From G963663525 sp963663525 (GTDB taxonomy: Bacteria; Myxococcota_A; SURF-8; G963663525): DNA of 64,000 nt. This document shows, one piece after another, positions 8,806-15,426 of this stretch. The stretch spans positions 992,001-1,056,000 of the forward strand of contig CAXXHC010000001.1 in NCBI GenBank assembly GCA_963663525.2, in the 5' to 3' direction. Positions within the stretch are counted from its first letter, which is position 1. Every line of letters starts with the position of its first letter. The notes under the pieces were generated by a model. It ran no database searches. It was not told the DNA's origin and was given only the letters and a program-made list of their open reading frames with translations. A program made the position numbers and the translations under genes.

Positions 8806-10260
8806 CTTTCCAGCGACGAGGAAGATCATGGTTCGAAGCTTCCTAAACGACCTGAACCCTCTGGCCTTGCGCTTGGCCGCCTGAATTATACCGTTGATGC
8901 CTTCCACCAGCCCTTGTGTCAAACCTGACTGAAACCACCGCAATACCCCATCCCAGTGGGTCTTGATCGTTTTGGCTACCTTGATCATCGGCGGCAGTTG
9001 GCTGTGCGTGGCCCAGAAATACCAGTACTGCAACTGCTTCTCACCGTCATCTGGATGGCCTGCGTAGTCGGCATATACCGACTGAAGCGTCTCTTTGAGC
9101 CGATAGCCCCTGGCCGTTTTCAGCGTGCTGTCTTTCAACTCATCGAACTTCTCTCGCTCTTTGTCCGTAAGGTTTTGCTCGTTTTTCAACCAGACCCATC
9201 TCGTCTTTTCCAACTCAGTCCTGTCTTGGCGCTCCTCACGCCGCACCTCGTCCACGGCCTTGTTGACAAGCTTCATCACGTGGAAGCGGTCGAAGGTCAT
9301 CGCCGCATCGGGAAACTGTTTCCCAACCCCCTTGATGAACGCCGCTGACATGTCCATGCTGAACTCTTTCACCTGTTCGGGTTTACCGCCGTGAGCGTGA
9401 AGCTCAGCCTCGAAGCCCGCCACCGTCCGGTGGTCTTTGCCGGGCTCCACGTGCAGAACCTTCGCCTCGTCCATGTCCACGAACACCGTCACGTAGTCGT
9501 GCCCACGGGAACGGCTGGTTTCATCCACGCCCACCGCTTCGACCTCGGACCAGTCCTGCTTCGCCAGACTCGAGTCCACATAGTATTCCAGCACCCGCCA
9601 GATCCGCGTGTCGTGCTCACCAAGTATTTCGCCGATCCCCTTGGGCGTCATGCCCTTTCTGGCCATAAGCAGTACCAGCGCCTCAAAAAGCAGCGTGAAC
9701 CCCGCACCAGGACGCGCCCAAGGTACCTCCACCGTTTTTACTCCGTGTTCAGGGCATTTGATCCGGGGTAGGCGTGCGTGAAGATACGCCTCGTGCTGAA
9801 AAAAGTTCAGATGTCGCCAACTCCTCTCGTTCGTATCGTGAACCCCGCAAGCCACCTCGCATTGCGGGCACGCAAACCGGCTCCCGGCGGGAAAATCCAG
9901 GTACAGATCCAACCGGTGGCGCTCGGCGTCAAAGTCAATATCCACCACCTCCCAGGGAGGGGTCAATCCAAGAGCCATCGTGAAAAGTCCGCGCTCGTCC
10001 ATCTCTTGCTCCTTCAGTGTGCAAAGGTTACACTGGCAGAACTTCGGCGGAGGATAAGGCAACGCGGGGACGCGACCCGAGCGCCGTCGAAGGTCCGAAC
10101 CTGGAAAGGAGGGGGAAACCTCTCCTTTTCTCTTTATCCCTTATTACAACAACCAGGTTTGGACTTCAAAGCGATAAATCCCAGGGGTGCGGGGACGGGT
10201 CCCCGGATCGGCGAAGCCGATGCATAAGCTGCCGTTACCCACACTAAACAGCGAAGAGCC
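8749..10260 (-). mobile_element. ISL3-family insertion sequence (1512 bp)
   Basis: The ends are imperfect inverted repeats (about 22 of 26 positions): the left begins GCCTCCTCGCTATTTACTGT, and the right, read inward, begins GGCTCTTCGCTGTTTAGTGT. Both continue with GGGTAA. An 8-bp duplication flanks it. One transposase gene fills most of the element. It interrupts the 3' end of a DUF4407 gene. Confidence 0.88.
8758..10002 (-). CDS. ISL3-family transposase
   Basis: About 414 residues. The N-terminal zinc-ribbon-like part (FACPQCEVACGVHD, IKCPEHG) precedes a DDE domain: first Asp in VGVDETSRSRGH, second Asp in SMDMSAAF, and Glu in QGLVEGINGIIQAAKRKARG. The start at 10002 (MDERGLFT) follows AAGGAG. 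The longer open frame to 10062 lacks this support. The 3' end reaches close to the IS end, as usual in this family. Confidence 0.92.
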   Translation of the reverse strand: MDERGLFTMALGLTPPWEVVDIDFDAERHRLDLYLDFPAGSRFACPQCEVACGVHDTNERSWRHLNFFQHEAYLHARLPRIKCPEHGVKTVEVPWARPGAGFTLLFEALVLLMARKGMTPKGIGEILGEHDTRIWRVLEYYVDSSLAKQDWSEVEAVGVDETSRSRGHDYVTVFVDMDEAKVLHVEPGKDHRTVAGFEAELHAHGGKPEQVKEFSMDMSAAFIKGVGKQFPDAAMTFDRFHVMKLVNKAVDEVRREERQDRTELEKTRWVWLKNEQNLTDKEREKFDELKDSTLKTARGYRLKETLQSVYADYAGHPDDGEKQLQYWYFWATHSQLPPMIKVAKTIKTHWDGVLRWFQSGLTQGLVEGINGIIQAAKRKARGFRSFRKLRTMIFLVAGKLDFDLPQMKLLTHSK

Positions 10261-10268
10261 ATGTATTA

Positions 10269-10358
10269 GCATTGCTGACTATAGTACCTGTAGTGTGGGG
10301 GGGGACTAGGTTTGTACAACGGCGTTTTCTTCGTTTCTTAAAAGTTTTAACGGCCTGA
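10269..10358 (+). pseudogene. Displaced 3' end of the DUF4407 gene
   Basis: Thirty codons in frame with the gene at 7210 once the IS and one duplication are removed. They encode a hydrophobic stretch starting ALLTIVPVVWGG and the basic end RRFLRFLKVLTA, and finish with TGA at 10356. Together with the last upstream codons (EYVL) this makes a complete membrane helix. Confidence 0.8.
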
Positions 10359-10380
10359 AGATAATACAGGAAAATTTATC

Positions 10381-11334
10381 ATGAAAAACGAGAGTATTAT
10401 TAGCACGATCATCGTACAGACACTAGTCGGAGCTTTTGTCGCCACAGTAGTTGTGTTGGTTCTAGCATTCGTCGTTTTTCCGTCTCCTCAAAAAGAGCTG
10501 CCCCCGGTCGTTCAAGGAACGGATAATTCAAAAGAATTGAACGACTTGAAAAATGAAATCGTAAAACTCAAGGGAACATTAAATTCATTAACCACTCCTG
10601 ACAAAGACGATGCTGCCAGCAAGAGAGAAAGTCTGAAAAAGCAATTTTATGAGTGCAAGATCCGCTATTTGAAGGAGCGAGAAAGTTTTTTCAATGAAGT
10701 CATGGGGATGGAGGGGCACCCGGGATACGGTCCTAAAGCCTACAAACTGAAAGAGAATATCCAACGAATATGGAAAGATTGTTCAAAATATCAGATGCAA
10801 CTGGATGCTCTTGGTATTTTCGTCGAACTAAAAGAATTTGATTATACACCCACTAAAAAATATGCGACTCCGAAAGAAAGACGAACCGCCCATGGAGATT
10901 TGCGGACGCACAAAGTTAAAAAAGACGATACAGTGTATAAAATATCCGAAAAATACGGTGTCAGTCTTTCTGCTCTACGTCGTCTTAATCCCAACAAAAT
11001 CGGAAAAAACGATCTAATCATGGTAGGAGTTCGTTTAACCATTCCAAATGAGAGTAAAAATGGAGCCGCTTCAGATAAGGATGAGAATGAAATAATCCCT
11101 AGTGATGATGAGGATACATCCGCGCCCGAGGACGTCGGGGATACATCCGCACCTGAGGACGTCGAGGATACATCCGCACCTGAGGACGTCGAGGATACAT
11201 CCGCACCTGAGGACGTCGAGGATACATCTGCACCCAAGGACGTCGAGGATACATCCGCACCTGAGGACGTCGAGGATACATCTGCACCCAAGGACGTCGA
11301 GGATACATCCGCACCTAATAAGGACAAGAATTAG
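10381..11334 (+). CDS. Membrane-anchored LysM protein with acidic repeat tail
   Basis: An N-terminal membrane helix (IIVQTLVGAFVATVVVLVLA) anchors the protein. A short coiled coil (ELNDLKNEIVKLKGTLNSL) and a helical region follow. A LysM domain of about 45 residues runs from HKVKKDDTVYKISEKYGVSL through LRRLNPNKIGKNDLIMVG and binds N-acetylglucosamine polymers such as peptidoglycan. The tail is eight near-identical nonapeptides DTSAP(E/K)DVE. The gene starts 22 bp after the restored DUF4407 stop, so the two were probably co-transcribed. A coupled membrane and cell-wall role is inferred; the precise function is unknown. Confidence 0.82.
   Translation: MKNESIISTIIVQTLVGAFVATVVVLVLAFVVFPSPQKELPPVVQGTDNSKELNDLKNEIVKLKGTLNSLTTPDKDDAASKRESLKKQFYECKIRYLKERESFFNEVMGMEGHPGYGPKAYKLKENIQRIWKDCSKYQMQLDALGIFVELKEFDYTPTKKYATPKERRTAHGDLRTHKVKKDDTVYKISEKYGVSLSALRRLNPNKIGKNDLIMVGVRLTIPNESKNGAASDKDENEIIPSDDEDTSAPEDVGDTSAPEDVEDTSAPEDVEDTSAPEDVEDTSAPKDVEDTSAPEDVEDTSAPKDVEDTSAPNKDKN
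11113..11319 (+). repeat. 27-bp tandem repeats, 8 units
   Basis: In-frame 27-bp units (GATACATCCGCACCTGAGG plus GACGTCGAG) encode the nonapeptide tail of the LysM protein. Units differ mainly by GAG/AAG (E/K) and TCC/TCT. Copy number is likely to vary by slippage. Confidence 0.9.
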
Positions 11335-11473
11335 TCGTCCCTGAAAAACACATAATCTATTGAATACAAAGGGAGTTTTGGCAGTCTAAGGTGAATTAGT
11401 TACGATCTTCCCGGACAGTTGAAAGATGCAAAGCAGGCCAGCCTTTTTCGAATGCCTGCAGGTGGGGGTGCCT

Positions 11474-11776
11474 CACAGGATATTGTCATTTCACTCAGGT
11501 TGCATACCGCTCACTCCGAGTGCCGCCCTTAGCCCGCATTATTCATGAGGATCGTAGCGAGACGCCGAAAACCGAAGATATTTCATGAAGTTGGACCGAT
11601 TTTCACCCGCAGGCATACTTTACAGTCTGTCGAGGATGAAAACCGGGAAACGAGTGAAAGATCGAGGATTTTCAAGTCACAGTAGATTCTTCATGAATAA
11701 TGCGGGTTAGGGCAGTGTATCGAAGAGTAAATGAGATGGCTCGATACGATTTGCTCTGCAAATCACTCGCCATGAG
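11474..11776. repeat. Dispersed repeat R2, interrupted copy
   Basis: The sequence starting CACAGGATATTGTCATTTCA at about 11474 runs to GAGTGCCGCCC, is interrupted by a MITE (11533-11706), and resumes at GGCAGTGTATCGAAGAGTAA up to CTCGCCATGAGCG. An uninterrupted copy lies at 40987-41115 and a degenerate one near 28379-28466. It contains several short palindromes (GATTTGCTCTGCAAATC) and has no coding capacity. Confidence 0.78.
11533..11706 (+). mobile_element. MITE with IS1380-like ends, copy 1
   Basis: 174 bp beginning CCCGCATTATTCATGA and ending with the near complement TTCATGAATAATGCGGG. It is flanked by a perfect 4-bp duplication TTAG (11529-11532 and 11707-11710) and inserted in repeat R2. 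Four other copies lie in this window. The ends resemble those of the IS1380 element at 59847-61445 (CCTGAATAATTCA; CCTGGAAAATTCATGA). Confidence 0.85.
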
Positions 11777-11855
11777 CGGTTTTTTTGCGAAGTGACGATT
11801 TTTTATGATGCACCCGCAGGTGGGGCTTCCCCATTTCTTTTTCGAGAAAAGACGT

Positions 11856-12356
11856 TCAGGCGCGGCGTTCGGAGTCGGGTTCTCCACTCTGAAACATCTC
11901 CCGAGGCAGGCCCGTTTTGCGGGAACTCGGGTGGGGCGAGGAGTGAAACAGCGTCCGGGTGTGGATGTCGGCGGAAAGGTTCGAGTACAAGTCCTCGATC
12001 GGAATGTGGGCTTCGACGAGCAGACGGTAGGCCAGCGAGTCTTTCTGCTGCAAGATCCCGAACAGCATGTGCAGGCCGTCCACCTGCCGGCTGCCGTGGC
12101 TTCGTGCGGCGCGCTCGGCGAAGTCGAGGACGCCATCGGCCAGCGAGGGTTCCTCGTGGAATCGCGGCGACAACAGCGGCAGGAAATGCCCTTCGGAAAA
12201 GCCCATGGACTGCAACAAGGCCATGACGGAGTTGGGCGACACGATCAGCGACGCGAGAAACAGGTGAAGGCTGTTGACTTCGCGCTGTTGATGGTCTGCC
12301 AGGTCGAAGGCCTGATCGATCAGATTGCGGAGTTCCGTACTGTAGGGCATGGACAT
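11856..12356 (-). CDS. Stand-alone Clp N-terminal (ClpN/Clp_R) domain protein
   Basis: The ~166 residues correspond to the double ClpA/ClpB/ClpC N-domain: the first unit runs STELRNLIDQAFDLADHQQR... with LHLFLASL, and the second LADGVLDFAERAARSHGSRQ... with LHMLFGIL. No AAA+ ATPase module follows; the frame ends after a short polar tail. Such free N-domains can act as adaptors or be remnants of a truncated Clp ATPase. The start MSMPYSTEL at 12356 removes an unconvincing 12-residue extension. The gene is isolated between repeat-rich intergenic stretches. Confidence 0.72.
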   Translation of the reverse strand: MSMPYSTELRNLIDQAFDLADHQQREVNSLHLFLASLIVSPNSVMALLQSMGFSEGHFLPLLSPRFHEEPSLADGVLDFAERAARSHGSRQVDGLHMLFGILQQKDSLAYRLLVEAHIPIEDLYSNLSADIHTRTLFHSSPHPSSRKTGLPREMFQSGEPDSERRA

Positions 12357-12501
12357 GTCGCAACTCTTTCCGTAATTTAAAAATATATTCATTATAATTT
12401 AATGTGTCACAAAAAGCAATCTTGTTTTCATCGTCCCTTTTCCGAGTTCCCGAAGGGGTGCATCACAAAATATAGCGACTTTCGGAAAATCCTCTTTTTT
12501 C

Positions 12502-12596
12502 GTAGCGGCGAGGCGTAAGCCCGCCGTCTTTGCCTTTTGAAAGTTGCTTTTATGTTCCCAATCTCCCTTTTCGGCGGGCTTACGCCTCGCCGCTAC
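12502..12596. repeat. 25-bp perfect inverted repeat, REP-like
   Basis: The arm starting GTAGCGGCGAGGCGTAAGCC (12502-12526) is exactly complementary to 12572-12596, with a 45-nt spacer. It is non-coding and can form a long hairpin. Confidence 0.8.
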
Positions 12597-12731
12597 AACC
12601 AAACGAATGAACGCTTCAATATCATTGGTCCTATTCGCTACATTTTGTGATGCCCCCTTTTCCAGGGGCGGAAATTAAAAAAGTGCGAAATCTGTTTTTT
12701 CGTTTGAAACCTCAAAAAAGGGAGGATGAAT

Positions 12732-12837
12732 GTAGGGGCGGGTGAAAGGAGCATAGCGACTGTAGCCCCCCGTTCTGACAGAGTTTTTCGGTTTTTGGGG
12801 AGCTCCGTTCACTTTGTTCACTACACTCGCCCCTACG
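12732..12837. repeat. Imperfect palindromic repeat
   Basis: GTAGGGGCG at 12732 and CGCCCCTAC at 12829 bracket an interval with further weak symmetry. Probably a REP-type sequence. Confidence 0.5.
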
Positions 12838-12927
12838 TTTTTTCTCCTTGGAATAAGCTTTTACAATGTTTCGCACTAATTTCATTTCCACCCCCTTTTC
12901 CAAGTTCCCGAATATCGAAGAATTTCA

Positions 12928-12958
12928 GCATGTCGGGTGATTGCTTTACCCGACATGC
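12928..12958. repeat. REP hairpin matching the RAYT repeats
   Basis: The palindrome GCATGTCGGGT...ACCCGACATGC has the same core (GTCGGGTRATTGYTTTACCCGAC type) as the two REPs flanking the RAYT gene at 14762-15298. It lies about 1.8 kb from that gene and has no transposase of its own. Confidence 0.82.
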
Positions 12959-13039
12959 CCTGGATGGTATCGGGAAAAACCATGACTCGACCTTGTGTGA
13001 TTCTTGTGAGTGTCAGGCAGCGAGATCGTCCCGACCTAG

Positions 13040-13212
13040 CCCGAATAATTCACGAAAACCTACTACGACTTGAAAACTCTCGATCTTTCACTCGTTTCAC
13101 GATTTTCATCCTCGACAGACTGTTCAGTATGCCTGCGGGTGAAAATCGCTCCAACTTCATGAAATATCTTCGATTTTCGGCGTCTCGCTACGATTTTCAT
13201 GAATTTTCCGGG
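13040..13212 (-). mobile_element. MITE with IS1380-like ends, copy 2
   Basis: 173 bp in inverse orientation, from CCCGAATAATTCACGA to TCATGAATTTTCCGGG. It is flanked by a perfect CTAG duplication (13036-13039 and 13213-13216). It belongs to the same family as the copies at 11533, 22001, 26686 and 28476. Confidence 0.85.
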
Positions 13213-13359
13213 CTAGGTTTTTCAACCCGTGCGTAGCCGGATTCGCCGCCCGGTTACGGCTACGAACTTGCTTCCTTGCAAGAAAACTTGTGGCGAAATG
13301 GCGCGTTTTGGTGTGGGTTGTGGCGATTCGACGCGAATTTGTACAGGAGGAAACGCCCC

Positions 13360-14655
13360 CTATTTTTGCGCCAGTGGACGGCTTTCCAGCCACGCACGCA
13401 GCTTTTCGCGTTGTTCCTCGGCAAGCGGAATCTGCTTGCGGATGTCCTCGCCCTCCAAAAAGCCTCCGGCCATGTCGCGGACCTGCCGTGCGCCCTCGGT
13501 TTCCATCGCCTTGCGGTAATGCCGCCGGGCCTCGTCGTCGAGTCCGGCCAGTTTGTACGCGTGACCCAGGTAGATGTCGGCGAGTAGCACCATCCATTGG
13601 TAGCCATGGGTTTTCACGTCGGTGTAGTCGTGGAGGCGTTGCAGGGCGTTGGCGTCCTGCCGGGTGAGTACATCGAGCATCGCTTCGAGCGCCACGAGGA
13701 TATGCCCTTTGGCCCGGACCTCGGCCAGCTTCGATTCCGTGGGATGTTCGGGCAGGCAGCGCCGGGCATCCTCCAGCGTTTTGCGGGAGGCGTCGAATTC
13801 TCCCCACAGCAAATACTGGTTGGCAAGCGAAAGATGCACGTTGGAACTCATCGGCACGAGACGCACCAGCCGCCGGGAAACCTCCAACGCCTCATCCTTG
13901 CGCTTTTCGTACTGGGTCAGCGCAGCGGCGAGCATCATGTGGGCGGCGACGTCCAGCGGACTGCCGGGCCGGGCCACGCGGGTGAGCATTTTCAGCCCCT
14001 TTTCGCGATCTCCCGTGGGCAGACCCAACAACCCCAGCAGCACTTTCCCCAAGGTTCCCAACTGGCTCGTGTAGTAATTGTAGGAACCGACCGCCAGCAT
14101 CGTGCCGTCGTGGTCGGGGCGCAGTTTCAGGAAATCGACGAAGCCCTGGATCGAAGCACGGGCCAGCAACCCGGCCTTGGCGTAGTGTTTTTTCATGCTG
14201 TATACCGAGGCCAGCCCTCCCGAACAGACGGCTTCGTAAAAACGGCCCGCGTGGTCGAAGGTCTTGACTTTCCTGGCCCTTTTCGCCCGCACGATGCAAT
14301 CTTCGTAGTGGCGCGCGATCTCGTCGCCGATGGGATGGTGGGCCCGGTCCATCATGTAAAGCATCATCTTGCGCGCGGCGACCCAATAATGTGTGGAGGG
14401 AATGTACGGCGTGCGCTTCAACTCTTCTTCCAATAGCGGAAGAGGCTCGAAATTTTCCCCGGCTCGGAAACGCTCCAGGATACGGTACAAGCCCGGCGTA
14501 ATCAGGTAGACCTCGTTGTCGGGAATCGTCAGCGGCGTGGAGGCTTTCACCGGGTCAGGCGTCTCGGCCCAGGCGGAACAAGGCATCATCCAAACGCACC
14601 CCAGCGCCACGATAAGCACCCCCCATATTCTGGCGATTCCCGTGCCTGTGTGCAT
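13360..14655 (-). CDS. Exported TPR protein
   Basis: A signal peptide (IWGVLIVALGCVWMMPCSAWA, cut near AWA-ET) leads a ~400-residue all-helical protein. TPR-like units are visible (for example HYAKAGLLARASIQGFVDFLK; AHMMLAAALTQYEKRKDEAL; LLADIYLGHAYKLAGLDDEA). It is probably periplasmic or outer-membrane associated and mediates protein interactions. The segment RARKVKTFDHAGRFYEAVC with small hydrophobic stretches is not assigned. It stands alone, with a RAYT unit upstream and repeats downstream. No enzymatic motif is present. Confidence 0.8.
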   Translation of the reverse strand: MHTGTGIARIWGVLIVALGCVWMMPCSAWAETPDPVKASTPLTIPDNEVYLITPGLYRILERFRAGENFEPLPLLEEELKRTPYIPSTHYWVAARKMMLYMMDRAHHPIGDEIARHYEDCIVRAKRARKVKTFDHAGRFYEAVCSGGLASVYSMKKHYAKAGLLARASIQGFVDFLKLRPDHDGTMLAVGSYNYYTSQLGTLGKVLLGLLGLPTGDREKGLKMLTRVARPGSPLDVAAHMMLAAALTQYEKRKDEALEVSRRLVRLVPMSSNVHLSLANQYLLWGEFDASRKTLEDARRCLPEHPTESKLAEVRAKGHILVALEAMLDVLTRQDANALQRLHDYTDVKTHGYQWMVLLADIYLGHAYKLAGLDDEARRHYRKAMETEGARQVRDMAGGFLEGEDIRKQIPLAEEQREKLRAWLESRPLAQK

Positions 14656-14729
14656 GTTTGTCCGTGCCTTGTTTTTCCTCAGTTCACCTTGAAAATGTTA
14701 GCCGTAGTATTTCGCAAGCTAAAAAATCG

Positions 14730-14757
14730 TAGGTCGGGTAATTGTTTTACCCGACAT
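14730..14757. repeat. REP hairpin, RAYT downstream side
   Basis: TAGGTCGGGTAATTGTTT continuing to ACCCGACAT is itself a hairpin. It is the exact reverse complement of the 28 bp at 15333-15360 on the other side of the RAYT gene. Confidence 0.9.
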
Positions 14758-14761
14758 CTTC

Positions 14762-15298
14762 CTATTCGATCTCCATATCCACATCGGTTGGCTGCCTGTT
14801 GTCATCATAGTACCCCATATGGACATACTTATGATATGTCGACCACTCCCATCGACTCAGGTTGTCAACCAATCCATGTTTGATTGGATTGAAATGAATG
14901 TAGTCAAAATGTCGAATAAGATCCTTCTCGTCGCGGATAGTATGTTCCCAAAATCGGTGCTGCCAAAGTCCGCTTTCCTGTTTCTTTATCTGGCTATTCG
15001 TTCGCTCCAAACGGGTATCCACTTTGTCTCGAACTTGAAACGAGACATTCTTTTTAATCAACCGCCATCGGGTCGAGTAATCCGCATCCCCGTCTGGCAA
15101 CGTCCAGATACAATGCAGATGATCGGGCAGCAACACCCACGCAACAATTTGAAACGGATAACGTGTCCGAACATGGTGGATCGCATTGCGTAGCGCCCAC
15201 CTGACTTCGGAGTCACAAAGAAGTTGCCTACGACGATTGGTTACGACCGTAAAGAAATAGGTTCCTCCCACGTTGTAATAGCGCCTTAGATCTTTCAT
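14762..15298 (-). CDS. REP-associated tyrosine transposase (RAYT, Y1)
   Basis: A Y1 transposase of the IS200/RAYT branch, 178 residues. It starts with the typical RRYYNVGGTYFFTVVTNRR. The HUH motif is LPDHLHCIWTLP. The catalytic-Tyr helix is DYIHFNPIKHGLV, and WSTYHKYVHMGYY ends the domain. Perfect inverted 28-bp REPs flank it at 14730-14757 and 15333-15360, the classical RAYT arrangement in which the enzyme recognises and mobilises REP hairpins. The gene looks intact. Confidence 0.93.
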   Translation of the reverse strand: MKDLRRYYNVGGTYFFTVVTNRRRQLLCDSEVRWALRNAIHHVRTRYPFQIVAWVLLPDHLHCIWTLPDGDADYSTRWRLIKKNVSFQVRDKVDTRLERTNSQIKKQESGLWQHRFWEHTIRDEKDLIRHFDYIHFNPIKHGLVDNLSRWEWSTYHKYVHMGYYDDNRQPTDVDMEIE

Positions 15299-15332
15299 AT
15301 GAGGATTATATCAGCAACATGCCGTGGAGAAA

Positions 15333-15360
15333 ATGTCGGGTAAAACAATTACCCGACCTA
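15333..15360. repeat. REP hairpin, RAYT upstream side
   Basis: ATGTCGGGTAAAACAATT continuing to ACCCGACCTA is the exact reverse complement of 14730-14757. The pair brackets the RAYT gene. Confidence 0.9.
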
Positions 15361-15426
15361 CATAAAATTCATTGAATGGTGTCGGATAAAAAATTTCCAG
15401 ACCTTCGCAACCCCTGGAATTTACTG

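Larger units (their letters stand above)
11335..11855. other. Intergenic region with nested repeats
   Basis: No gene seen. It holds a dispersed palindromic repeat split by a MITE, both listed separately. The duplicated Clp-domain gene side has a further AT-rich stretch with no recognisable signal. Confidence 0.6.
12357..13359. other. Repeat-rich intergenic region
   Basis: About 1 kb without a supported gene. It contains a 25-bp perfect inverted repeat, a weaker hairpin, a REP of the RAYT type and MITE copy 2, each listed separately. Open frames here are shadows with no recognisable domain. Confidence 0.6.

Noticed and set aside
11113..11319. CRISPR array
   Set aside because: The units are contiguous, in-frame coding repeats without spacers.
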